Shown here: piece after piece, positions 1 to 6,116 of the stretch | Layout: every line of letters starts with the position of its first letter | Position numbering within the stretch: the stretch's first letter is position 1 | DNA from: Pyrobaculum sp. | GTDB lineage: Archaea; Thermoproteota; Thermoprotei; Thermoproteales; Thermoproteaceae | DNA length: 11,899 bases | NCBI GenBank assembly: GCA_022759345.1 | Contig: JAEMPK010000115.1 | Coordinates: 1-11,899, forward strand | Reading direction: 5' to 3' | The notes under the pieces: model-generated | Database searches by the model: none | Seen by the model: the letters and a program-made list of their open reading frames with translations, nothing else | Told to the model about the DNA's origin: nothing | Position numbers and translations under genes: made by a program

Positions 1-2
1 CG

Positions 3-155
3 GACACCGGCGGAAGCCGCAACACGTCACAACTCAGAAACAACGTCTGTAAGGCACGCTCCATGAAATATGTGGCGCGAAAAAGCGATAAAATATGCCC
101 GCAGGCGGTTTTGTACGTCTGTGAGGAAAAACTTGTAAGGGTTCAGTTCCTCTGA
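3..155 (+). CDS. Possible 3' end of an upstream gene (partial)
   Basis: A reading frame is open from the left edge to the TGA at 153-155, about 50 codons without a stop. An ATG at 63 inside it would give a 30-aa peptide with two cysteines. I recognise no family. It ends 3 nt before the GTG of the permease gene, which is the tight spacing expected of an upstream operon partner, and this is the main reason to list it. An AT-rich stretch (88-97) lies inside it and could instead be a TATA box for the permease, in which case this frame is not coding. Low confidence. Confidence 0.3.
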   Translation, partial: DTGGSRNTSQLRNNVCKARSMKYVARKSDKICPQAVLYVCEEKLVRVQFL

Positions 156-158
156 GGC

Positions 159-923
159 GTGGCCTTTCTGTTATTTGCGGTGATGTCGGCCGTGGCCTAC
201 GGCATTGCGCCAGTGGTGTATAGACCAGCCCTCGCCTGCACGTCTCAGTACAGGGCGCTGGGGGTGTTTTCTTTGTTTTCTATTGCGTTGGGGCTTCTTC
301 TGCCATGGAGCTCGGTTGATCTCCTCGGGGTCGCCGCGGCGGCTCTTGCGGCTTTGCTGGGGGGTGTCGTGGGGTCGTGGCTCTACATCACGGCGGTGAA
401 GATCGGAGGAGCGTCGGTGGGCAACATCAGCAGTTCGTTGTACATAGTATTGCTGCCGCTTCTCGCGTGGAGGCTTCATATGGCGCCAGCGGCTGCGTTG
501 GTTCTACTAGGCCTTGCTGTGGCTTCTTGGGATGATCAAGGCTCTAGACGCGGCGCTCTCTACGGCGTGTCGGCGGCATTTGTCTGGGCTATTTCAATAA
601 ACCTCTACGCGGCGGCGGTCAATGCGTTGGGCCCCGGCGGCGCGATGTTTATGAGAGGCGTGGTGGTGTTTTTGACAAGTCTCTACCTGGGCCGCGGCGG
701 CCCGGTTTGTAAAGTTTTTCGCCTAATAGCAGGCGGATTCATCGACACGTTCCTCGGGTTTGGTTCTTACACTCTAGCCGTGTCTCTCGGCGACTACGTC
801 TTGGCTAGTTTGGTTATGTCTACGTATCCTCTGGTGACCGCGGTCGCAGAGAGGCCGTTTCGCTGGAGGAAGGTGTTGGGGGCTCTGCTGGCAGTGGCTG
901 GGTTGGCGTCGGCCACAAGATAA
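159..923 (+). CDS. EamA/DMT-superfamily permease, ten predicted membrane helices
   Basis: Predicted integral membrane protein of 254 aa. Hydrophobic segments fall at roughly residues 1-20, 31-50, 54-78, 86-105, 108-123, 132-153, 158-180, 187-208, 211-228 and 235-252, the 5+5 helix layout of drug/metabolite (EamA) transporters. Near the end, 'YPLVTAVAERPFRW' followed by a Gly-rich helix matches the typical close of the second EamA repeat (helix, E-R turn, final helix). It is somewhat shorter than the usual 280-300 aa because loops are short. GTG 159 is chosen because it supplies the whole first helix; an ATG at 183 would cut it. The substrate cannot be told from sequence; the family covers metabolite, amino-acid and sugar exporters. 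The next gene, a SurE-type nucleotidase, starts 22 nt downstream, so the two may share a transcript. Confidence 0.8.
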   Translation: MAFLLFAVMSAVAYGIAPVVYRPALACTSQYRALGVFSLFSIALGLLLPWSSVDLLGVAAAALAALLGGVVGSWLYITAVKIGGASVGNISSSLYIVLLPLLAWRLHMAPAAALVLLGLAVASWDDQGSRRGALYGVSAAFVWAISINLYAAAVNALGPGGAMFMRGVVVFLTSLYLGRGGPVCKVFRLIAGGFIDTFLGFGSYTLAVSLGDYVLASLVMSTYPLVTAVAERPFRWRKVLGALLAVAGLASATR

Positions 924-927
924 ATAG
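918..927 (+). promoter_or_regulatory. Possible TATA box for the SurE gene
   Basis: The AT-rich 'AGATAAATAG' covers the stop codon of the permease gene and is centred about 24 nt before the GTG at 946. This is the spacing expected for a leaderless archaeal transcript and supports 946 rather than 928 as the SurE start. It is only a short match and could be fortuitous. Confidence 0.3.
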
Positions 928-945
928 GTGGTTTTGTTGCCTGGT

Positions 946-1692
946 GTGAAGATTGTAGTCACAAACGACGACGGCCCTCACACCCCGTGGCTGGGACCTT
1001 TGGTGAAGGCGTTGGAGGAGGCAGGCCATGAGGTGGTTGTGGTTGTGCCTGAGAGGCCTAGGTCTGCGGCTGGGCTGGCGAGGACCTACCACAAGCCTCT
1101 TAGGTTGAGGCGGCTTGGGGAGTATTACGTAGTGAATGGCTTCCCTGCCGATGCGGTGTTTTTAGCGGTTAAGTTGGTGAAGCCAGACGCCGAGTTGGTT
1201 TTGTCGGGTGTGAACGTTGGCGAGAACATAGGAGTTGAGGCGACTTACGGCAGCGGCACAGTCGGCGCCGCGATACAAGGAGGCGTGTTGGGCCTGCGGT
1301 CTCTCGCCTTGTCGATGGAGGCCGGAGGCGATGTGGGGCTTATGCGCCGCGTCGCGGTGGCCGCGGCGGAGTCCTCTGCCCTTCTCGACGGAGTCTTAGC
1401 CGTCAGTGTGAATATACCGGCGCGGTGGGGCGGCGGCCTCTACTGCGCAAAGAAGTTGGCGAAGGCCGTCTATAGGGAGCGGCTATACGAAGGGGTTGAC
1501 CCCCGCGGCGATAGATATTTCTGGCGTTGGGGGCCGCGCGTCGATGAGTATGAGCCAGGTACAGACGCGTATTACTTCTACGTGGAGAGAGGAATTACGG
1601 TGTTGGGAATCTCCGAGGTGGGGGTTGCGTCTGTGGAGCAGTTCGGTAGAGAGCTCGGCGCGAGGTTAGGCGTAAAACAAATAAACTGCTGA
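946..1692 (+). CDS. surE: SurE-type 5'/3'-nucleotidase
   Basis: SurE proteins are divalent-metal-dependent phosphatases that remove phosphate from nucleoside 5'- and 3'-monophosphates. The 248-aa product opens with 'MKIVVTNDDG', the family's signature N-terminus with the metal-binding Asp pair D8-D9. S40 in 'PERPRSAAG' and N90 in 'LSGVNVGEN' fit the other two metal ligands, and 'YGSGTVGAAIQGG' (101-113) matches the conserved SGTVGAA loop. 'SVNIP' (154-158) is also typical. The length is normal for the family. A GTG at 928 is in frame and would add six residues (VLLPG type) before the signature. I prefer GTG 946, since family members begin directly with MKI and a TATA-like stretch sits at the right distance. 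The next gene begins 12 nt after its stop. Family assignment is firm; physiological substrate is unknown. Confidence 0.92.
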   Translation: MKIVVTNDDGPHTPWLGPLVKALEEAGHEVVVVVPERPRSAAGLARTYHKPLRLRRLGEYYVVNGFPADAVFLAVKLVKPDAELVLSGVNVGENIGVEATYGSGTVGAAIQGGVLGLRSLALSMEAGGDVGLMRRVAVAAAESSALLDGVLAVSVNIPARWGGGLYCAKKLAKAVYRERLYEGVDPRGDRYFWRWGPRVDEYEPGTDAYYFYVERGITVLGISEVGVASVEQFGRELGARLGVKQINC

Positions 1693-1704
1693 GCGAGACG
1701 CGCC

Positions 1705-2043
1705 GTGGATGTGGTAACTACTCTACGGTATCGGTTTGTGAGATATTGCGTAAACAAGGCCTATGCAGAGATGGACCTCCAGGGCGTACCCGCGGAGGTG
1801 GTTAACGTGTTTGACGACGTCGTAAACCAGATCAGAGATCTAGAGAGGTATTTCACCTCTCTGGAGTCCGCGGTGAGGGTGGTGAGGGTGGATCTACCTG
1901 AGAAGTTGAAGATTTTGAGAGAGCGCGACCAAGCCTTGGCCAAGGCGTTTGTAAAGAAGATGGTTGAGCACTGTCTTGAGTTAGATGAAGTTGCTAATTC
2001 AAAGATTAGTGAGTATCTCAAGGAGTTATTAAGTAGTTTTTAA
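1705..2043 (+). CDS. Small helical protein of unknown function
   Basis: The product is 112 aa, charged and nearly all helical in character, with heptad-like spacing of Leu/Val/Ile at about 35-60 and 65-110, so one or two coiled-coil or helical-hairpin segments are likely. It has no signal peptide, membrane segment, zinc motif or nucleotide-binding motif. Cysteines at 15 and 90 are isolated. I do not recognise the family. The GTG start lies 12 nt after the SurE stop and its own stop is 14 nt before the helicase start, so it fits an operon in the same direction. The codon composition resembles that of the neighbours. Its nearness to the XPD-like helicase and HerA-like ATPase makes an accessory role possible, but that is inference only. 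Confidence 0.65.
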   Translation: MDVVTTLRYRFVRYCVNKAYAEMDLQGVPAEVVNVFDDVVNQIRDLERYFTSLESAVRVVRVDLPEKLKILRERDQALAKAFVKKMVEHCLELDEVANSKISEYLKELLSSF

Positions 2044-2057
2044 AGTATTTATATTAA

Positions 2058-3266
2058 GTGCGCATAGTTTTATACTCACCGCCGGGCACCGGCAAGTCCA
2101 GAACTATCGCCGAGGCGGGGGCCCGCAGCCGACGCGCCTTGGTGTTTACTAGGAGCCACCTAGAAGGTCTGCAGATGGCTAAATACGTGGCCGAGTTCGG
2201 GGGAGACGCCGCGGTGCTCTTTGGGCGGAGGTCGTTGTGTCCCTTCGGCGCCGAGAATTCTGTACAGTGCCTAAAGCTGAGGGAGTCGGGTGTCTGCAAG
2301 GCGCAGTCCCGCCGGCCTTTAAAGCTGGTTTTCGACGTAGACGAGCTTTACAGACAAGGCGTCTGTCCCTACGAGGCTCTCCACGCGGCTGGCCGGCGGA
2401 GCAACGTAGTCGTGCTTCCACTGGCGTATATATCTAAGGTGACCAACCTCTCAGTCATCGCAGACCTCTTCGAGGACGTAGATTTCGTTGCGCTAGATGA
2501 AGCACATAATTTACTCTCCATGGTGGAAGTCCACGACGACGAGCTATACTCTAGGCGCTACTGCGTCGACGCCGACGGCAGGCTGATGTGTCTGGCGTTG
2601 CCTCTGGTGGGGGAGCTGGTGAGGGGGGCGAGACGACTTGTGGCAGCCAGCGCCTCCATAACGCGGAGGTTTTCTCACATATTTACGCACTTCCTTAGAG
2701 CTAGATATGTAGAGATCTCCACGCTCCCCGGCGTAGAGAACTTAGAAGTCGACCACATCCCTCTTGCCGTGCGCTACAGAACAAGGACGAGGAGGAAATG
2801 CATAGAGACCGTCGGCGAGGCGGTTAGACGCGTTTTTCATGAATACCGAAGAGTAGTCGTTTTTCTCCCAAGTAGAGAACTCGCCGAGTTGTACACCTCA
2901 AGGCTGGGAGACCTCCCAGTGTCTGAACGACCTCTGGGCGACATCGACCAAGTGGTTGTTACCTACTACGGCAGCCCGGTCTCCGAAGGCGTCAACCTAG
3001 ACGTGAAGGCCGGCGTCTTGGTAGGGTTCCCCATACCGGACATAAGATCCGACGAGCTGTGGCTAAAGGTGGACGTACTTAATCGGCTTGGCTTCAATGG
3101 GTATAGATATGCGGTGTTGTTCACTGCGGTGAATCACGTGATTCAAGCAGTTGGAAGGGTGGTTAGAGGCCTAGCTAGAGAGAGGAAATACATACTGCTT
3201 ATCGACGACAGGTTTGTACATTATAGACACCTCCTTCCCAACTACCTCTCCCAGTTCCTGAAGTAG
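2058..3266 (+). CDS. Compact XPD/DinG-like superfamily 2 DNA helicase
   Basis: Family signatures appear in order: Walker A 'PPGTGKS' (8-14, Lys13), motif Ia-like 'ALVFTRSHLE' (27-36), DEAH box (147-150), motif III-like 'LVAASAS' (194-200), motif IV-like 'VVVFLPSRELAE' (266-277), motif V-like 'VSEGVNL' (308-314) and motif VI 'QAVGRVVRG' (363-371). Cys61, Cys71, Cys80 and Cys103 lie between Walker A and the DEAH box, where XPD-family helicases bind a 4Fe-4S cluster, so a 5'-3' Fe-S helicase is inferred. At 402 aa it is shorter than archaeal XPD (about 550 aa). The N-terminal region before Walker A is almost absent and the span for the Arch domain is small. A TAA at 2055-2057 lies in frame just before the GTG start, so it cannot be longer. 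A HerA-like ATPase gene follows 21 nt downstream. It is probably a paralogue rather than the main XPD. Confidence 0.85.
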   Translation: MRIVLYSPPGTGKSRTIAEAGARSRRALVFTRSHLEGLQMAKYVAEFGGDAAVLFGRRSLCPFGAENSVQCLKLRESGVCKAQSRRPLKLVFDVDELYRQGVCPYEALHAAGRRSNVVVLPLAYISKVTNLSVIADLFEDVDFVALDEAHNLLSMVEVHDDELYSRRYCVDADGRLMCLALPLVGELVRGARRLVAASASITRRFSHIFTHFLRARYVEISTLPGVENLEVDHIPLAVRYRTRTRRKCIETVGEAVRRVFHEYRRVVVFLPSRELAELYTSRLGDLPVSERPLGDIDQVVVTYYGSPVSEGVNLDVKAGVLVGFPIPDIRSDELWLKVDVLNRLGFNGYRYAVLFTAVNHVIQAVGRVVRGLARERKYILLIDDRFVHYRHLLPNYLSQFLK

Positions 3267-3287
3267 ATTAAAAACTGTGGGTATAAG

Positions 3288-4169
3288 GTGTGGGAGTTCC
3301 TTCTTCTAGCTACGCTCCTCGCGCTCTCTCTAAACGACGGCGTGTTCATCGGCGTCGGGAAGAGAGGCCCCGTCTACCTGCCGCTGGATAGACACATAAT
3401 CATCACAGGCCCCACCCGTAGCGGCAAGACGCGTCTCGCCAAGAGACTCATAAAAAGGTCGGGACTGCCTGCCCTGATTCTCGACTGGCACAACGAGTAT
3501 CCGTGGCTGAAGGTAGACGCCAGATGGCTTAAGATATCTATCGAGAAGTTCGACAAGAAACTTCTCGCAGAGATACTGGGACTAGCTCTAAACTTAAACG
3601 AGCCCAGCGTCTATTTCCTGTACCGCGCCATTAGGCAACAACGCCTACACACGTTGAGAGACGTGGTGACGGCACTGGACGACTTCCTGGTGACCACCCG
3701 TAGCGAAGTGGAGATGAAGGCGGCTATTGCGAGACGCCTAGAGTACATACTCGACGTCTTCGAAGGCGGGCGGATCCCGCTTGAGAAGCTTTTTTCCACA
3801 AAGAAAAGGGTGTCGGTGGACTTATCTAAGCTGAGGCTTTACGAAGAGAAGGTCTTAATATCTCTTTTCATTTTGGCATCTCTTTACAACTATCTTTTTG
3901 AGCGGGGAGTGGCCAAAAGGCCGGAGAGGTTGCTGGTAATAGACGAGGCGCAGAACATTATGCATCGTGGAGATGTGGTTAGATACCTCATATTTGAAAG
4001 CGCCAAGTACGGGCTCCGCGTGGTTCTAGTAAGTAACGAGATGCCGCAACAAGACCTCCTGGTCCACAGCACTCATGTTATAACTCAGCCGCACTATGTC
4101 TACAACTTAAAGATAAAACGTAGCGCCATAATAAGAAATAACAAGGTTGAGGAGCTATGGTTGATATAG
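3288..4169 (+). CDS. HerA/FtsK-superfamily P-loop ATPase, short form
   Basis: Predicted ATPase of 293 aa. Walker A is 'GPTRSGKT' (41-48, Lys47). 'LILDWHNEY' (63-71) matches the HerA-type DxxGEY element with Asn in place of Gly. 'VSVDLSKL' (175-182), Walker B 'LLVIDEAQN' (215-223) and 'YGLRVVLVSNEMPQQD' (241-256) match the later strand and sensor region (usually ending in TQ). HerA proteins are hexameric DNA translocases or pumps, typically around 500 aa and paired with the NurA nuclease. This one lacks the N-terminal HAS-barrel and no NurA is in the window. The first 15 residues are hydrophobic and could be a short membrane anchor or just the first strand. The GTG start lies 21 nt after the helicase stop. 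A viral or plasmid packaging-type ATPase is an alternative, since those are also short. Confidence 0.82.
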   Translation: MWEFLLLATLLALSLNDGVFIGVGKRGPVYLPLDRHIIITGPTRSGKTRLAKRLIKRSGLPALILDWHNEYPWLKVDARWLKISIEKFDKKLLAEILGLALNLNEPSVYFLYRAIRQQRLHTLRDVVTALDDFLVTTRSEVEMKAAIARRLEYILDVFEGGRIPLEKLFSTKKRVSVDLSKLRLYEEKVLISLFILASLYNYLFERGVAKRPERLLVIDEAQNIMHRGDVVRYLIFESAKYGLRVVLVSNEMPQQDLLVHSTHVITQPHYVYNLKIKRSAIIRNNKVEELWLI

Positions 4170-4345
4170 AGAAAGTTTTAAGGCTTTTAGGTTTGAAAAT
4201 AGATGAGTTGACTACTTGTGACATATATATAAACTACTTTATGCAATATATTGCAGACATTGAAAGAGAGATATATAATATAAAGAGCAAAATAAGCTAC
4301 CTAGAGGAGAGATGTTTTACAAATATCAAAGAAATAAATAAATAG
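4157..4345 (+). CDS. Small AT-rich coiled-coil ORF
   Basis: A 62-aa frame starts at an ATG inside the 3' end of the ATPase gene (13-nt overlap) and is preceded by GAGGAG (4149-4154), a possible ribosome-binding site. The product is rich in Ile, Lys, Glu and Tyr. Residues 25-60 look like an amphipathic or coiled-coil helix, with cysteines at 21 and 53. I recognise no family. Its DNA is strikingly richer in A and T than the genes around it, which suggests recent acquisition, weak selection, or a non-coding stretch that happens to be open. Translational coupling with the ATPase is the best argument that it is real; if so it could be a small partner of that ATPase. Confidence 0.5.
   Translation: MVDIEKVLRLLGLKIDELTTCDIYINYFMQYIADIEREIYNIKSKISYLEERCFTNIKEINK
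4332..4343 (+). promoter_or_regulatory. Possible TATA box for the wHTH gene
   Basis: An A/T run of the form AATAAATAAATA is centred about 27 nt before the ATG at 4365, the expected TATA position for a leaderless archaeal mRNA. A purine-rich AGGAGGG (4344-4350) follows it, but it is 14 nt from the ATG, too far for a good Shine-Dalgarno site. The surrounding DNA is generally AT-rich, so the match has limited weight. Confidence 0.3.
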
Positions 4346-4364
4346 GAGGGCTTTCTTTAAATAT

Positions 4365-4733
4365 ATGGCCGATCTTCGAACTCTCTCCCGTACTTATGCC
4401 GAAAAAACAGACTCCTTCCGTATCAAACTCATCACAATTAAATTCCTCCGGGACCAAGTGCAAAACGCCAAGGGAAACCTCATAACTTTTAGACCGTCTA
4501 AGGTGGCCCAAGACCTACACCTATACGGCCGCCAAGATCTGAGGGCAAAAACGGTATTGATAAGAGCTTTTCTCGACGACCTGGTACAAAGAGGCTACGT
4601 TACGGTAATCAAGCGGAGCGCAAGAGGCAAAGTCTACGGCCTCTACAAGAACAACAAGTTCTGGGACATGCTCACCCTATATGAGCCGGAAAAAGTCCTT
4701 GAGCTCCTAGAGACGGAGAAGATAGGCACCTAA
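4365..4733 (+). CDS. Probable winged-helix DNA-binding protein
   Basis: A 122-aa basic protein. A helix at 18-34 is followed by 'FRPSKVAQDL' (42-51), which reads like the first helix of a helix-turn-helix. 'KTVLIRAFLDDLVQRGYVTVIKRS' spans the likely recognition helix (62-76) and the first wing strand. 'KVYGLYKN' (89-96) is the second wing strand, the usual layout of archaeal winged-helix regulators. The remainder (98-122) is an acidic helical tail that may dimerise. ATG 4365 is chosen because it gives the complete domain and a TATA-like element lies about 27 nt upstream. The M48 protease gene begins 35 nt after its stop, and a perfect palindrome lies between them, so the protease is a plausible target. 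I cannot name a specific subfamily; a role in replication or partition, rather than transcription, is possible. Confidence 0.65.
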   Translation: MADLRTLSRTYAEKTDSFRIKLITIKFLRDQVQNAKGNLITFRPSKVAQDLHLYGRQDLRAKTVLIRAFLDDLVQRGYVTVIKRSARGKVYGLYKNNKFWDMLTLYEPEKVLELLETEKIGT

Positions 4734-4740
4734 CCATTGA

Positions 4741-4754
4741 CGTTATATATAACG
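4741..4754 (+). promoter_or_regulatory. Perfect 14-bp palindrome over the M48 gene TATA box
   Basis: CGTTATATATAACG reads the same on both strands. Its AT core (4743-4752) is also the best TATA candidate for the downstream protease gene, centred about 22 nt before GTG 4769, slightly closer than the usual 26. A palindrome embedding the TATA box would let a dimeric regulator block the TATA-binding protein. The upstream winged-helix gene is the obvious candidate, by inference only. A fully symmetrical TATA alone could also explain it. Confidence 0.5.
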
Positions 4755-4768
4755 ACCCGTCTCTTTAA

Positions 4769-5659
4769 GTGGACGCCGCACAGTTGTTAGATTTTATACG
4801 TAAGAAGTACAAACGGGAGAGCTTCAAGGCGGCGTTAGTGGGGACTTATAAAGACGGGAGATACGTAGAGCCTCCTCCGCTTCAGTACAACATGTTTATC
4901 TTCCTCGTGCCGTTGGCGCTGTCGGCGGCTCCCATATTTATTGTAAAAAACGTGTGGATCCAGTGGATTGTCGGTGTAGCCGTGATCTTTGGATCCTACC
5001 TAGCTCTTTACCTATACCTCAAGAGGAACTGCCTAATTCCTGACGAGGTCAGAGTAGTTAGGACAAACTACGGAGATGTGGAGTACCTAAGGAGAAACAA
5101 GTTGGCAATTCTGGAGAACCCCTCGTCGCTACCAGGCGACTACGAGCTCTACTACGCGCCGCCCGGCGTTTGCGTGACGCGCGACAAGAGACCAAACGCC
5201 TTCACCCTCGACGGACCCCTCGGCCCCGTGATATACTTCACCACCGGCCTCTTCGCAAGGCTGACCCCCGAGGAGCTGCAGGCCGTTCTGGAACACGAAA
5301 GAGGACATCTCAAGTATAGACACACCCATAAACTCCTTGCCTTTCTAGTCGCCGAGTACACGCTCCGCCTCCCCCTCGTCCACCTGGTATACGCAAAGTA
5401 CTCAATTCTACTTCTGGCTCTCCACATAACAGGAGTCGCCCTGCTCTTTACGGCGGTTCTCCACGCCTTTGAATTCGAGGCCGATAAATACGCCGCAGCC
5501 AGACACAAAGAGCGCTTGGCCTCGGCCCTCGTTAAGCTTGACTGGAACGGCATAGTGGAGGCCGTCCTTAACCCACTCGCCGCAAAACTCACCATACTCG
5601 CCAAGACCCACCCATTAACAATAGACAGGTTGAGAAAACTCAATGCAATTCCTCACTAG
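4769..5659 (+). CDS. M48-family (HtpX-like) membrane zinc metalloprotease
   Basis: M48 peptidases cleave membrane or misfolded proteins at the membrane face. The zinc motif 'HERGH' is at 176-180, with E177 as the catalytic base. 'FEFEADKYA' (234-242) carries the third zinc ligand, probably E235, in the family's ExxAD element. 'THPLTIDRL' (280-288) matches the conserved (T/S)HP..RI close. Membrane helices are likely at about 41-60 and 63-84 ahead of the catalytic domain, with a hydrophobic stretch at 203-230 between the two zinc elements. The 296-aa length is normal for HtpX-like proteins. GTG 4769 is supported by the TATA-like palindrome just upstream. The following gene overlaps its last 17 nt. 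All catalytic residues are present, so it should be active; the name htpX itself is not assured. Confidence 0.9.
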   Translation: MDAAQLLDFIRKKYKRESFKAALVGTYKDGRYVEPPPLQYNMFIFLVPLALSAAPIFIVKNVWIQWIVGVAVIFGSYLALYLYLKRNCLIPDEVRVVRTNYGDVEYLRRNKLAILENPSSLPGDYELYYAPPGVCVTRDKRPNAFTLDGPLGPVIYFTTGLFARLTPEELQAVLEHERGHLKYRHTHKLLAFLVAEYTLRLPLVHLVYAKYSILLLALHITGVALLFTAVLHAFEFEADKYAAARHKERLASALVKLDWNGIVEAVLNPLAAKLTILAKTHPLTIDRLRKLNAIPH

Positions 5660-6029
5660 ACTCGCACGTACAATAGAACAGCTGGAGAGAGTGGCCCAGA
5701 AGTACGACGACGAAGACTTAAAAGCGCTAGTGGCCGAGCTCTACCGGCAGCTCACCACAGTAATCAACGTACTTGAGAAGATATACGCAATATATACAGA
5801 ACTAGACGTCCTCGTCAGAACAGACCTCAAAATAGAGCCAGGTCTCTACCTAGAAACAGAAACCCCCCAACAAACGGAGAAACTTGTGGAATATATAGAA
5901 AGGCTACGAAACGCAGGTCACGACCCAAACAAAATCGTCGCGTATCTACTGGGCACAGGCGCGGTTCGTATAGAGACTAGAGACGGAGAACTCTACATAA
6001 TACCCCACGCCAAAGGAGGTAAACGCTGA
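5643..6029 (+). CDS. Coiled-coil protein of unknown function, coupled to the M48 protease
   Basis: A 128-aa protein with two visible parts. Residues 1-60 form long amphipathic helices with heptad spacing (a likely coiled coil). After a short linker with 'PGLYLETETPQQ' (66-77), the C-terminal part has a helix (78-90), then 'GHDPNKIVAYLLGTGAVRIETRDGELYII' split over 92-120, resembling a small helix-plus-beta-hairpin domain. It has no cysteines, membrane helix or nucleotide-binding motif. ATG 5643 overlaps the protease gene by 17 nt, which implies co-transcription and probably translational coupling. A role as partner, adaptor or inhibitor of the protease is inferred from this arrangement alone. 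I recognise no named family. Confidence 0.7.
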   Translation: MQFLTRLARTIEQLERVAQKYDDEDLKALVAELYRQLTTVINVLEKIYAIYTELDVLVRTDLKIEPGLYLETETPQQTEKLVEYIERLRNAGHDPNKIVAYLLGTGAVRIETRDGELYIIPHAKGGKR

Positions 6030-6093
6030 CGAGACAAAAAGCGTCATCAGCGCTATTAACCGAGATCATCTATCACCCAGCCTGGTCTCGTCA
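6027..6093. repeat. 9-bp inverted repeat around a 49-nt loop in a convergent gap
   Basis: TGACGAGAC (6027-6035) and GTCTCGTCA (6085-6093) are perfect reverse complements. The first arm begins at the stop codon of the coiled-coil gene. The loop holds a further small stem (AGCG/CGCT, 6040-6054). The two flanking genes converge here, so the structure could end transcripts, stabilise 3' ends, or be a small RNA. Checked for C/D-box guide RNA motifs: one strand shows TGATGA, but no convincing D box at the right spacing. Confidence 0.5.
6036..6054 (-). terminator. Possible hairpin plus T-run ending the minus-strand pair
   Basis: Read on the minus strand, AGCG, a 7-nt loop and CGCT are followed directly by a run of T (plus-strand A's at 6036-6040). 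It lies 63 nt beyond the TTA stop of the 141-aa gene. The stem has only 4 bp, so it is weak. Archaeal termination depends mainly on the U-run. Confidence 0.25.
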
Positions 6094-6116
6094 CCGGCAG
6101 AGATGAGGCACGGATA

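Noticed and set aside
5152..5643. 163-codon minus-strand frame opposite the M48 protease
   Set aside because: It is antisense to a gene with intact zinc motifs, and its translation is low-complexity and family-less.
6014..6020. Strong Shine-Dalgarno-like AGGAGGT
   Set aside because: No start codon follows within range; it encodes the Gly-Gly near the end of the coiled-coil protein.
6030..6116. C/D-box guide RNA in the convergent gap
   Set aside because: A TGATGA occurs on the minus strand, but no CTGA D box lies at a suitable distance after it and the layout of C, D', C' and D is not met.
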